Assembly (NCBI GenBank): GCA_026120035.1
Contig: JALRME010000008.1
Location: 806,001-870,000 of the forward strand
Source of the DNA: Coleophoma eucalyptorum
Lineage: Eukaryota > Ascomycota > Leotiomycetes > Helotiales > Dermateaceae
Direction: 5' to 3'
DNA length: 64,000 nucleotides
Of the stretch, positions 11,358 through 23,142 are shown one piece after another. Made by a program: the position numbers and the translations under genes. Within the stretch, counting starts at the first letter, position 1. Each line of letters starts with the position of its first letter. The notes below the pieces were generated by a model. The model was not told the origin of the DNA. It saw nothing but the letters and a program-made list of their open reading frames with translations, and did not search any database.

Positions 11358-12798
11358 TCATTCAGACGTTCTTGTTCTACGAACCACAGTATCGATACTT
11401 TTAGCAACATAGTCTACGTTGTCCATCGTCACTATATTCGTTAGCAAAAAGTTGAGAAACCCTAGATTGACTAGACTTACGACCCGTGATCGCAACTCTA
11501 CCGGTATCCAGCAAATAAATATGGAATTCTTCTCTGAGGATAATGGCCTGCTCTGGAGTCAAGCCCACATAAGAGAACATTCCAATCTGCCAGCTTGTTA
11601 ACTCCAAGGATTCAAGGAAGACAATTCGAGTGAGCTTACCTGAGACGTAATGTGTTCCCAGTTTCCAGGAGTCTTCAGTTCTACCAGTCTCTGGTAGATT
11701 TCTTGGCGCATCTTTGCAATGCGCAGGCTCATTGTAACCAAATCCCGTTCCCATTCGGCAAAGAGCTCCTTGTCGTTCAATACTTTAGCAACAATTTTGG
11801 CTCCATATAATGGAGGACAGGTGATTTCTGCCCGCGCGAGTTTTTCCAGGAGATATCCCACATCATGACCGACCTCAGCGGAGTTCGACTTGATATGCAA
11901 AGCCCCAATACGCTCTCCGTAGAGGCCGAAGTTTTTCGAAAACGATTGTGCAATCCCCATCTCAAGTCCCTCTATGCTTAAGAAGTGCTTCATCGCCCAG
12001 CCATCTTTTATCAGATCACCGGATGCAAACCCTTGACTGTGGTACAGTTAGTGACTACGCTGTAACCTGTCAGTCCTGACTTACTATGCTGAATCGAAAA
12101 GTGGGAAAAGTTGCAGTTGTACGCAAAGATCAGCAATTACTTCCCACTGCTCTTTGGTTGGATCAAGTCCGGTAGGGTTATGGGCCGTAGCGTGCAATAT
12201 AACAACGTCTCCGGGACTTGAATCGGCCTTAAGACACTCAACCATCCCGTTGAAATCAAAGCTGTTATCGCTGGGTTTGTAATAAGGATACCACCTTTGT
12301 TTGACAGAGCAGTCGACCTTTTCCCATATCAAGGGATGAGCACCCCAGGTTGGATTTGAAAACCACACATTTTTCGGCTTGAGGTAGTCTGCGAGGAATT
12401 GAGCACCCATGTGATTTGCGCCTGATCCCGCGATTGTCTGGATAGATGCAATGGCTGGATTTAGGGACTCTTTGTCACCAAGGACCAATCTTCGTGCACC
12501 ATCAAGAAATGGTTGATATCCTCGAATCGGCAAATATTCATGATCCGCTGTAGGATCATCGTGAAGGAGAATTTTCACCTAGGAAGATTTTAGCTTATTC
12601 ACTGACGCCGACTTAAAAACGAGCATTTCTGCTGACTTTTCGAACAATCGGCAGAACCCATGGTTTGCCCTCTTCGTCGCGATATAAGCCAGCACTCAAT
12701 GAAACCTTTTCGGGATGTTCATCATCTCGCGCCTGCCGCATGATGCCAAATGCGATATCCTCAGAGACCTTGGGCAGATTCGATAATCGAGAAGTCAT
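11358..12798 (-). CDS. Aspartate aminotransferase, class I PLP (410 aa)
   Basis: Exons 12798-12637, 12578-12085, 12036-11640, 11586-11481, 11431-11358 (introns 58, 48, 53 and 49 nt). It transfers the amino group between aspartate and 2-oxoglutarate. Landmarks are VSLSAGLYRDEEGKPWVLP, a TIAGSGANHMGAQFLADY segment, NPTWGAHP, LHATAHNPTGLDP (PLP-site Asn/Pro), and QSFSKNFGLYGERIG with the PLP-binding Lys at about residue 253, matching Lys258 of animal enzymes. It ends RVAITG followed by LTMDNVDYVAKSI. There is no clear mitochondrial presequence, so it is probably the cytosolic form. It is convergent with the peptidase (299 bp apart). An accessory copy next to a peptidase and regulator suggests a dedicated catabolic role, but it could be the general enzyme. 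Confidence 0.92.
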
Positions 12799-13316
12799 GA
12801 TGGAAAACACAAAATGAAATTGAACAACTCTGAAGACTTACATAGACGGTAAAGGCAATTCCCAGGTATCATAAGTAGACTTTTGAATATCAGTGTAGTT
12901 TTTAGTTCATCCAGGATTTATAATCCGCAGCAAAGTCCCAGACCTGTGCTGATTCATGATATCCCTTTCAGCGGCAGCGACGAGACTCTTGCCGGGTAGG
13001 ACGTCGGCATGTCGGTGCATTTCGCCGCACGCTAACCCTAAATTGACAAACACTACTGAGACCAAACCGAGAAGCGTGAAAGATCGTAGGTAGAGATTCA
13101 TTTTCAAGTCGCATTTACAGCTGCATTCGGTCGCTTCCTCTTCCTCCATGCGGTGAATGTGCCCGCGAGTAGCTGCGTTGGGACTTCGTTACGCTGTCCT
13201 CCCTCATCCGCCCCATTGAGATTGTGATGCCGGAGCACGGTTCAGAGCAACCCCGCAGCCCGAATCGCGGCAGCAGCGTGATCGGGCCCGTCCAAGTACC
13301 TGGGAATAGCAATAAG
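12799..13316. promoter_or_regulatory. Divergent promoter region, aminotransferase / Zn2Cys6 gene
   Basis: About 520 bp separate the minus-strand aminotransferase start from the plus-strand regulator start. The shared upstream region would allow the regulator to control itself and the aminotransferase. Apart from the doubtful small ORF, no repeat or clear operator pair was recognised. Confidence 0.4.
12907..13101 (-). CDS. Possible small secreted protein (64 aa), doubtful
   Basis: ATG at 13101 opens a 64-residue ORF beginning MNLYLRSFTLLGLVSVVFVN, a convincing signal-peptide-like core ending near ACG, followed by a His-rich MHRHAD. Only 109 bp separate its stop from the aminotransferase ATG on the same strand, so it would sit in that gene's promoter or 5' UTR. 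I recognise no family. It may be an isolated first exon or chance. Confidence 0.2.
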   Translation of the reverse strand: MNLYLRSFTLLGLVSVVFVNLGLACGEMHRHADVLPGKSLVAAAERDIMNQHRSGTLLRIINPG

Positions 13317-15521
13317 ATGTCATCCTCTAAGAAGAAATCTGTCGCGTGAGCATGATTACACTCCTCGACCCCATCCTTGCTGATATAGCTACAGCTGCCG
13401 TCATTGTCACGAGCGCAAGATCCGGTGTAGCGGAGGCAATCCATGTACTGCATGTCTCAAAGCTAGCACTGTCGACCAGTGTATCTATCAGACAAGAAGC
13501 CGCCAGGTTAAAGTCTCGGAAAGGTGACATGCCTAGCTATATTCTTTACGTACAGATGCTCACTTGCGACTTGTAGTTTTCTGAAGGAAGTATTGGCCGA
13601 GAACGAGCAATTGAGGCGAGGTATCACCAGATCAGCTCAATCATCCTTGCAGGTATCTCCCGCAGTTGCCTCGCAAAGCCCATGGCAGCCAGGTTTTGGC
13701 TCAGAGTCTGAAGAGGTAGTGAGCAATCCTCTCATTCAAGATCGAGCATGGTTTGTGCCCTACGATGTCACCACTCCTCCTATTTATATCGGTGAGGCGG
13801 CATGTACAGCATTTGCAACACGTTTCCGCCAGTCATTATCACCTGGTAATAACAACATTCCCCATGTCCCGAGAACGCATTATGTTCCTGATGAAAAATT
13901 GTCTTCGCCACCAGCAGGTCAGACTTTATGGCCAAGCAGGACGCAAGCAGAGCTCCTGCTCAAGGTTGCATTTGCCAGTGTAAATCGTTCGTTTCATGTG
14001 GTGCTACCAAAGGAAACGATGTCGTCGCTGGACCAAGCATACAAAATTCCCTCATTCTCAGATTCTGTCACAACATGCAAGCTTTTTGCCTTGTTCGCCC
14101 TGGGTGAGGTATACTCCAGGATGTCGATGACAACACTACCCGACGAGTTTCCAGGTCTGCCATATTTCACACATGCTTGCAGTCTTATCCATGTTCTTCC
14201 AGAACGAGCTAATCTGGGCCATATTGAGACCTTGATCTTACTGGTGAGGCCCCATGTCCATCCCCTTTATTTTATGCTAACTTTCTAGTCGTTTTATTCA
14301 CACAACATGAACCGTCGAAATTCTGCATACTTCTGGATCGGATCAGCTCTCCGCTTGGGAATGACTCTCGGTATGCATAATAACCTTCCACAATCAGTTA
14401 CCATTGAGCCGATTGCACGACAGCATCGTATTCGACTTTGGTGGACCATATACACCTGTGAGAATATGTGGGCATCGAAACTGAGTCAGCCATTGAAGAT
14501 TCGGATCTCAGACATTGCAGTGGATCTTCCTACAATGGAAGGGTTGTCTCTTAAAGAACAAGAGGAGTTTTCCGACCCAGAGTACATTATTGCTAGCGTA
14601 AACCTAGCGACCATAACTGGAGATATCTTGAGCAAGATATATTGTAGGCGGAACCCTCCACCCTTTGTGCAAAGTGTGCAAGCAGTACTCCGCGATCTCA
14701 AGGCGTGGATGGCAGGGTTGCATAATGGGGCCCGACTCAACACATCTAGGGCACCGAATATACGACACATAGTCTCCTTGCACCTGTCATTCAACCAAGT
14801 AAGTCGTCGTTTGCGTTGTGAATCTGATTTCATGTCTCTACATTCCAATAAACTCCTAAAAGTGTACGGTACTACTTTATTGACTCGATTACAGTGCGTC
14901 ATCCTAGCCACTAGACCTGTTCTCCTGCACGTATTTATGAGGTCAAGTAGCACTGTGTTGCCAGCAGCTCCCACTCCCGCGAGCGAAGCGACCCCAATAA
15001 CTTCTACACTTGCCGAGGCATGTTTACATGCGGCACGACACTCTAGTGAACTTCTCACTCAATTATGGACAGAAGGTACCCTGTCCACCTTTGGATATTT
15101 TGATGCTCAATACTTGTTCTCGTCAGCTGTTATACTCGCGATATCTGGAGCCTCAGATTCTGAGAACAAGGATAACGAGCGTTTAGAGTCCCTAGCTCAA
15201 TTATTGCAAAGCATGGCCAGTGGCGGCAACTTATCAGCTATGGAATTTCTTGGACATTTGGATTTAGTAAGAAGTGCTGTTCTCCAGTTCCTTGAAGCCA
15301 GCAACAGAGTTACCAGCAACAATCTCTCCGCTCCAGCACCAACTTTCAACACGGACATGGCTTTCGATATGAACCTGAATCCTCTTACCACAGAGATGGC
15401 CCTCCTCGAGCAGCCTATGCAGGACTTCTTGACTCAAGCAGAGTTTCCATTCGACTTGCCAAATCCTGTTAACTATTTGCAGGACAGCTCTCTTATTTAT
15501 AGCTGGCCCCACGGATTATGA
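13317..15521 (+). CDS. Zn2Cys6 fungal-specific transcription factor (653 aa)
   Basis: Exons 13317-13345, 13395-13523, 13577-14243, 14289-14798, 14895-15521 (introns 49, 53, 45 and 96 nt). Exon 1 encodes only MSSSKKKSVA, and splicing gives VACRHCHERKIRC followed by SGGNPCTACLKASTVDQC, a complete C-x2-C-x6-C-x5-C-x2-C-x8-C zinc cluster. A short coiled-coil-like linker (SFLKEVLAENEQLRRG) follows across intron 2. The fungal_trans region includes YFWIGSALRLGMTLGMH and RIRLWWTIYTCENMWASKLS, then HLSFNQ joined to CVILATRPVLLHVF across intron 4. It is divergent from the aminotransferase and tail-to-tail with the MFS exporter, so it may regulate either. Targets are inference. Confidence 0.9.
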
Positions 15522-15760
15522 CAGACTTCCACAGACTCGGTTTTGTCTTGTAACCCCACCATCTTCCTAATCTCTTTATTAAAATTTTCAGCCCATTTCC
15601 TAGATCCTCGCAATGGGACAACCCTTGTTAAGGTGTATTATAGTTTTATGCAAGACGTCTGGCTGTTTTCTAGCGCTGCGCTGGATGTGGAAAGTTTGTG
15701 CAGTTAGCTTGCAACCCCCTTATTCGTCGAATTTTCATATTCTCCAAAAGCCTGTCATGT

Positions 15761-17522
15761 TCATTTTTTTGCGTGACTTTTCTCAACCCATCGCTGCATG
15801 ACGAGTCCACGCTGAGCGACGAGTATAACAATGCAGCCAGCTAAAATTGCGAGCACAGCGCCTGAGTACTTCAGTCAGTAGTAATAAACGGTGTCCATAT
15901 TACAGACCCACTCACCAATGGTACAAACAGGTCCAATTCCAATTCTACTCTTGAGAGGGAGGAATGTTGCATTTGCCGTAGCTCCAAACGCGTATTGGAT
16001 AAAGTATTTGGTCGTCATTACTTCTGTCCGCTGGGCAGGAATTGCCTCTGTATGAGATTAGAGAAGAGACATAAAATATAGAGAACGCTACTTACCTGCA
16101 CAGTATGTATTCAGACTGTTGAATGCGGCCATTATTCCAAAACCTGCAATGGTGACAGAGATTATTGGTACTGCAAGCCCGCCAACCTCTTTCTCCAACA
16201 CCCATCCATATATCATATATGCAACGGGTATGACAACAAAGAAAGCGTAAATTCCACTATTCAGTCGGTCTTGCGGCAAACGCATGCCTCTTTTTACGAT
16301 CCACTTCTTGACAGTGATATCTGCGAATTTGCCGCCGATCAAGGATCCAGCTAGGAAGCCAACACCCGGAGCAATATAGATAAGGCCGGAAACGGCAGAG
16401 CCATCAAGATGGAAGCGTGGATTAATCACATATCTTGGCCCAATAAGTAAAGAGTATTGCGTGTAGGCTAGAAAGCCACATGCGATGTCCTGTCTCCATG
16501 TTAGAGAGTGCAATTACTACGTACACAGTACAACATACTGTGAGGAAGACGTTTGGATACAGCAACATCTTGAAAGTATTAATCGGGTTGAAATTTGCCA
16601 AGCTTTTCAAGGTGAACATGCTTCGTTTCTTTTCACTAACGTTGGCCTCTGGGATTGGCATCTTGACAGATGGAACAAAAAATACGGCCAAGATGAAACC
16701 GATACCCACCATACCTGTCTGTGCCCAAAACAGCACACGCCAGGAGGCATAAGAGATGATGATGCCGCCAAGACAAGGTCCAATCGACGGTCCCAACACG
16801 CTTCCGGACATGAAGAACCCTACGGCAGTCCCTCTTTCCGTCTGGCCATGTTAGAACAATATTTTCCAGAGGTAGTCATGGCAGCATACCGGAATGTACA
16901 AATCAGCAATGATGGTCTGACCAGCAACCAGGAAAAAAGTTCCCTCAAATCCTGCCAATAATCTCATGGCAATGAATGTTGCCAAGTTTGGCGCCACGGC
17001 CATTCCGATTGAGCAAACAAAAAATATAAAGGTCGCGATGAAGTAAGCCGTCCTTCTTCCAATAATCTGTTTTAGACATCAGCAAGAACCAAATCATAAT
17101 GTTTCTGAGCAGATTTTACATACCGAAACTAGAGGCCCCCAAATGAGCGTCGACATTCCCATTGAAACAAAGACGGCGGCATTGGTAATATTGATGATTT
17201 CTTGCGTCGTACCATAGTCGGCGGCAATTTCTGGAGCGGCAGGAAATAACGCGGCACTGGAGAAAGTGGATGCAAAACTGATCCAACTTGTAATAAAAGT
17301 AATGAGACTCTTACGCCATGTGGGAAGTTTGAGGAGAGGATGTTTATCCACATCATGGTCATCGTTGACTTCGCGACTGATAACGTGGCTGGCAGCGAGA
17401 TTGGACTCTGTGGAGAGATGTCCGGGTTCTGGGGCGGGAGAATTACAACGGGTAGTGGATAAACTCGTAAACTGCGGATGAGCAAGAGCTTTTTCCATAT
17501 CAGAATGATCGTTGGAAGACAT
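15761..17522 (-). CDS. MFS multidrug-type transporter, DHA1 family (501 aa)
   Basis: Exons 17522-17124, 17066-16890, 16841-16539, 16489-16096, 16047-15916, 15861-15761 (introns 57, 48, 49, 48 and 54 nt). After a ~75-residue hydrophilic N-terminus, TM1 begins near SLITFITSWISFASTFSSAA. LIWGPLVS joined to IIGRRTAYFIATF across intron 1 is the loop 2-3 motif, and GFFMSGSVLGPSIGPCLGGI is the antiporter motif C in TM5, typical of DHA1 drug:H+ antiporters. The tail is short and basic. Such proteins export small organic compounds at the plasma membrane. The 3' end faces the regulator's 3' end with 239 bp between. Substrate unknown. Confidence 0.9.
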
Positions 17523-18234
17523 CGTTGTCAGGGATTTAATGGTTTTGTGTAGCAGCGGTTGTGAAATGGGGAAGTTGTGTAAATATGGATACCTTGGTCA
17601 TGTCTACGATGAAACTGTCACCCAATTCGAAATAAAAGGACTCTGAGTAGCCATAGCTGAAAAGAAAAGCATTATATGAGATGCAATAGTGCCGGTCATG
17701 GCCATCAAGACCGAGTTTTCTTTGGGAAGTGGGATATGGCTTCTAAGTCGGGAATAGTAACTCGGCAACTGTAGTATCCTCCCGCGCAAGCTTGGTCGCT
17801 TATTGGCCGTCTTGGCTTCTACTGCCGGCGAAGTCGATTTTTTTGCCGCAAGATCCACAATGCGCAAACAACTCTTACCCGAGAGCCTCATAAATCGGAG
17901 GCAAGTACACGGCTTGGTCTTGGCATGTCATAGTGCTGAGAATATCATAGGATGCCATACAACAAGCTTAGTATGAGCGCGAAAATATCTTTATTATTCT
18001 CCCGCTACTTCCAAACTTCTGGTCGCGAGCTCGCTAATCAATTCTTAATTTGCACGAAGAACATAACATCTGTGATTCCCGAATCCGCCGCTTTGGTTCT
18101 CTATACCTTGTTTCGGTTGCTGACTGCGTCCAATCTAAGGCATTGGTGCTGGGGGAAGGTTACTATAATGTGGCATGCACTTTAAGCCCTGGCTGCTTAG
18201 GAACACCTTGTACTAGCTTATGACTACATGTTAC
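17523..18234. other. Intergenic, exporter promoter to transporter 3' end
   Basis: About 710 bp with only short ORFs of no recognisable family. It must contain the exporter's promoter on the minus strand. No repeat or structured element stood out. Confidence 0.5.
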
Positions 18235-20311
18235 CTACTCAATGGGAGCAGCCCTAACCCTCACAATCTCGGAGAAAATAAAATTCTTCCTTGCTGTATC
18301 TTCCGCATTGCCACGATCCTTGAACACCTCGTCCATTTCTTCAAGGGTCTTACCATTGGTTTCAGGAACACAGAAGTATGTCCATACAAATGATCCAAGG
18401 CAAAAGACTGCGAAGAAGACATATGCTCCGAAGCCAGTGTTTTGAACTAACGGTGGTGTGATCAAGCCCTGCATCATGTTAGTTGAAGAATCTTCTATAT
18501 CTAGACCGGGAAAAGCGTACAATGATGAAGTTATTAAGCCAATCTGATATAGTTAGTATCAAATCACCAGCAGTCCTCGGGGTGAATACGTACTTGAGCA
18601 AGTCGAGATAGCTACACCTTTTGCCCGAAGGGAAGAAGGGAAGATTTCAGCAGGCATGGCCCATGGCACTGGACCCCAACTGGCTCCAAAAGAAATCATG
18701 TACACCAGCAAAAATGCCACGCTAGCCCAACCTTCAGGACGGTGAGATGGCCAATCATTAGAGAACTTTCCTACAAGAATGGCAATAATCACATGGGCAA
18801 TAGACATGCCAACGCTACCCCAGAGTAAAATAGTTCGTCGGCCGAAACGGTCGAGAGTCCAGAGACTGGTAACGACTCCGACCATCTGAGTGATGTTGAG
18901 CACACCTGACATAATTAACTGCATTTCGTAATCAAGGCCCATCGTTCTATTTCAGAAATATCAGCATGTAAATGGCAGTTTGGCTGTAGAAGCTGCCTTA
19001 CTCGAACAATGTTGGAGAATAATAGATCAAAGCGTTGATTCCGACAAACTTGAGAAAACAATTAGCAATGGAATATGTGCAATTTCGTCACATCGTGCAT
19101 ACCTGTTGGAAAAACATAAGACCAGCTCCAACATGAGTTCTTCTCCAGCAGCCAGGCTTTAAGCAATCCGTCCAGGAAACTAGCTCGAGCTTGAGTCTAT
19201 TGATAGTTGTCCGGGTCATAAGACTTGGATGACGCTCTTCCAAAGCCTGCTTCTGGAAGGTAGCTTCGGCGATAATTTCCATCCACTCTTGTCGGACTTT
19301 ATGATCGGAAGTAGGGAGCTCCCTTAGCTTTGCAAGATTAACCAAGGCCTCGTCTTCTAGGCCCTTAGATGCAAGCCATCGGGGAGAGAATGGAAGGAAG
19401 TAAGTTCCAAACCCAAGCACTAAACCGGGCATTATTTGCAGAAGGAATGGTAGTTGCCATGACCAGCTGGATGATATCTGCTTCGTTCCATAGGTAATCC
19501 AAAACGAAACTATGATGCCAAATACGATGCTAAACTGCTCGAAGACCAGAAGAGTCCCGCGGATTTCGGGTGGCGATATTTCCGAAATATATAGAGGAAC
19601 AACCATACTCAACCTTCTTTGACTTAGCAGGGAACTCAAGGGGTAATAGGAGAGGATAAAGCTTACATTCCAATTCCAATTCCTCCAATAAATCGAGCAG
19701 CAACGAGCATTCCATAATCTATAGCCCCAGTTTGGAGTGATGAGCCCAAGGTAAAGATTCCGACGGCGACTAAGATCGAATATTTTCGGGAAATCTTATC
19801 AGCAACCCAACCCTGATTAAGGGCACCTAGTTTAACTTGTCAATTCCATGTCTCTACTAAAATCCGAACGTGAAGTTTGCCTTACCTATGAAGGCACCCA
19901 GCTCGATCATGCCAGTCAGAAGACCCTTATAGAACCCGCCCCCGGCATACGTACTTGAAACCTGGGGGAATCTCTCTAGGAACTGTGGCATGACAAGTGT
20001 TATAGATATAACACCTTGGCTAAATCATGATTAGATCATTGTGTGGTATGGAAGTTTGGACTTGCTCACTCATAGCCGAAGAGCATGCCGCCGATGGCCG
20101 AGAAAGCGGCACACATGGCCACATATCGCGAGGTGAAAATACCCCGAAAGCCTAGATAATGTTAATATTAAAAAGGGGCTATTAAAAAAGTAATGACTGT
20201 ACCAGAAGGACCATAAGGTTCTAACCTCAGGTCTGAGCCGGGGGCTACTTCGGCTTCTACTGGCTTGCTCAGTGAGTCGCCATCGCCCTTCTCGGTTGCA
20301 TAGGTGCTCAT
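18235..20311 (-). CDS. MFS sugar transporter, SP family (550 aa), nine exons
   Basis: Exons 20311-20203, 20151-20070, 20019-19886, 19826-19667, 19613-19103, 19048-19002, 18946-18594, 18543-18521, 18468-18235; exon 8 is only 23 nt. Motifs appear in the expected order: FSAIGGMLFGYDQGVIS (TM1, across intron 2), GALNQGWVADKISRKYS, GIGIGMLSMVVPLYISEISP (across intron 4), FSPRWLASKG, FFQQFVGINALIYYSPTLFE (across introns 5 and 6), DRFGRR, GASWGPVPWAMPAEIFP, SNWLNNFIIGLITPP (across introns 7 and 8), and PETNGKTLEEMDEVF. The group resembles fungal monosaccharide or lactose-type permeases at the plasma membrane. It is divergent from the Zn2Cys6 gene at 20.9 kb, its likely regulator. The exact sugar or polyol cannot be read from sequence. 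Confidence 0.92.
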
Positions 20312-20877
20312 TTTGGAAGATAGAAAGTAGTAGAAATTATGAATGTGCAAGAGGATGAGTTTGATTGTTTGCGGCAGAAGAGCTGAGGGCTTTCGTCCTG
20401 AACAATTGATACGAGAAACAGGACTCCAATTACATCTTATATATTATTATGCAGCAACGGCAATTGACGGACAGTATCCACTTCTCCTCGACTTCCCCAT
20501 ATCTCTCAAAAGCCTTAGCGCTGCAATGCCCAGTCACCCGCCCAAAGCCCGTGGTTGTGTGGGGTCGAGACGTTTTAAAGCACTGTGGAGGGACAAGAAA
20601 CTAAAAACGTGGCTTGGGGCGGCGTTTTTGTCCCTAAACGTACCGAAGGAGTAAGCCGAAGTCAATGCATCGGGGATTGTTTCCTCTTTCTCGTATAAAG
20701 GCAACAAACCCCCTGCCATCCCCCGCATCTTGCATTTCTCTCCTTTTCTCAACATTTGTATTATCTTCGCCCATACTGGTCAACAACGTCAGAAAACAGG
20801 CACTGCATATACGGCCCCAGATTATTGAGCTATACGATTCAAAGGCCGAAACGAGCCTTTTTCTTTCGAGAGCCGGG
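20312..20877. promoter_or_regulatory. Divergent promoter, sugar transporter / Zn2Cys6 gene
   Basis: 566 bp separate the minus-strand transporter ATG from the probable plus-strand regulator ATG. A GTGGGG match to the CreA consensus occurs near 20557. No gene-like ORF. Confidence 0.4.
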
Positions 20878-23142
20878 ATGAGGTCATGGGTTGCATGGTA
20901 CGTAATGCGTGCATCATATTCAACACAGCCCATCACAAGTTGTTGTGTTATCGCGTCCGAGGTTATCGATTGCTGATAATGCACCTTGAATTATCTAGAA
21001 TTGCCGAAAGCGACATTACAAGTGTATGTAAAGGGGTGACTTACTACTGTACCGCTCTTGACTCGTTCTCTGCGTCGGCTCCACATATACCATCCCCACA
21101 TGAATGGAAACTACCAGAAATTAATTCTTTATCAAACTTGGCAGGTGACAACTCGGAACCAACTTGCTCTCGATGCAAGATAGCAGGAAAGAAATGTGTC
21201 CGTGGTCTTAATGTTCGTTTCAAACACTCCAAAGAGTAAGCAAGGATTTTGTCATCACGATTCCAAAAGCATTAGAAGCTGATCATATCTAAAGACTAAA
21301 GATCAGTAGAGACCAAACTTGGGTGAAGAGTGGTCGTCAAAGTAAATTGAATTATTTACGTCTATTTATCGGGCGGAAGTTTTGACCGTGTTCTAGTTCG
21401 CTTCGTGGACGAAACTCAGGATATCAGAGATTTTTATAGCACAGAGGATGAATCTTGTAATCCGGAATCGATCCAATTGGCTTTTTCAAAGTCTCTTCCG
21501 GATGACGATCGTTTTACGTCAGCTCTCGAATCTAGTCCCGCTACAGTTCTCCTGATAGAGACGCCAGTTTTGGAAATTCCTTCCTTTGATGCGCAAAACC
21601 TTGAAACTTCGTCAGCTGACGAGCTGAATGGAGCAAAGATATACTCTGATATACCTGAAGGGTCATTGGTAGGCCATGCAGGTCAAAATTTGACTCAGGA
21701 ACGCACTGCATTTCCTCTGAAGCAGGAACATGAAGTACGGTTAATGAAACATTATATAGATCATATGTGTCATTGGGTGAGTGCCGTATTCGGGCTCTTG
21801 TTATGAAAACATTTCCCACAAATGCCCGGATTTCGACATGGAGGTTCTAACACTGTTCATATATACTAGTTTGATCTATGCGATACCAAAGGTCATCATT
21901 TCGCCTTCGAGGTCCCGAAACGAGCCATAACGTGTCCAACATTGTTGAATGCGATCTTCGCCCTCTGTTCCCGACATTTAAGCATAACTGAGCATTTTGA
22001 TGAATATGCTTCTGATCGATATCACCAAGAATGCCTTAAGCACTTGACCACCATTTCCGACGATGCTTCGGCTCTAACCAACGATGATTTGCTTGCAGCG
22101 ACGATTCTGCTACGTACATTGGAAGAACTAGATGGTATTATATTTCATCTCAATTATGACGGTATTTCTTTGTTGAAATATCTGTTCATGGATTATAAAA
22201 ACTCTGGGCGCTCTCCTAACTTACTTGTAACAATATAGTACCGCTCGTTGGCACCGATTACCAAGGCCATCTTCTCGGAATACAAGTGTTTATGAACACG
22301 CAGTCTACTTCTGTAGCGAGCAGCTTACGGCAAGCATCCTTTTGGATTGGTTTAAGACAGGAGATCTATATGGCCTTCGTCAACCAACGACCCGTCAAAA
22401 CCAAGCTCGACCACAGCTTCATTGACCGTTCTTTCAGCCCAGCCGACGATGATACGTGGGCTAATCGAATCATTGTCAACTGTGCTGAGATTACGAAATT
22501 CTGCTTCAATCAGGAGGAACACAATGTCGGTAATTATAAAAAGCTTAAGGATTATGATCAACAGTGGCTGGATTCACGGCCTTTATCGTTTCTGCCACTA
22601 TCCTATCGTAAACCAGATCGGTCTGCTGGAGAGGTGTTTCCAGAAATCTGTTACCTAAGTCATGCAGTCGGTCAGTTCTTTATCTATACTCACATTCCTG
22701 TACACCTATATTGATTATTTTCCAGTGATCGGAATTGTCCACAGCATTTTTGCACGCGTCTTACTGATGTGCTATAACCCTACACTACCGCGAATCGGGC
22801 CAAGCCAGAAGCAGGCCCAGCAGCAGATGGAGGTAGTTATCCTATCTTTGACGTACTTAGCTATTTTAAGGGCTTTCACCAGTATCTAACCGGTTTATGT
22901 AGGATGAAATCAAGTCGCAAATCAAAGAATTGTGTGGAACAGCACTTTCCAACCAACTTACAATGCCTGGGATGTTTACAGCATGCATGGGAGTTGCTAT
23001 GTGTGGAGATCGGTTTACTGACCACGTTGAACAAGTAGCTTTGTTGAAAGTGCTTACTACCACGGAAAAAGCTCATGCTTGGCCAACGGCTACAGCCCAA
23101 ACCCATCTTAAAAAAGCTTGGGGGTGGGTTGATGAGACGTAG
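20878..23142 (+). CDS. Zn2Cys6-type transcription factor with atypical zinc cluster (about 531 aa)
   Basis: Proposed exons 20878-20897, 21023-21048, 21145-21235, 21307-21341, 21397-21776, 21870-22134, 22239-22670, 22726-22832, 22903-23142. From exon 2 on the joins are well supported: VCKGVTYYCDNSEPTC and SRCKIAGKKCVRGLNVRF are rebuilt across a 96-nt intron, giving C-x6-C-x6-C-x2-C-x6-C. RDQTWVKSGRQ joins to IRFVDETQDIRDF, a motif common just behind this zinc-cluster class. The first Cys is the weak point. Using ATG 20878 (MRSWVA) and the 125-nt intron places it one residue before the second Cys (C-x1-C), against the normal C-x2-C. Either the first exon is misjudged or the cluster is altered. 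The remainder resembles DUF3468/fungal_trans2 proteins. It is divergent from the sugar transporter. Confidence 0.75.

Noticed and set aside
13115..13453. Cys-rich minus-strand ORF that looks like a small secreted protein
   Set aside because: It overlaps the zinc-cluster exon of the plus-strand regulator, whose motif (CRHCHERKIRC) is unambiguous. The Cys codons are a shadow of that exon.
16485..16961. 158-codon plus-strand ORF
   Set aside because: Lies antisense to well-supported exons of the DHA1 transporter and has no family features.
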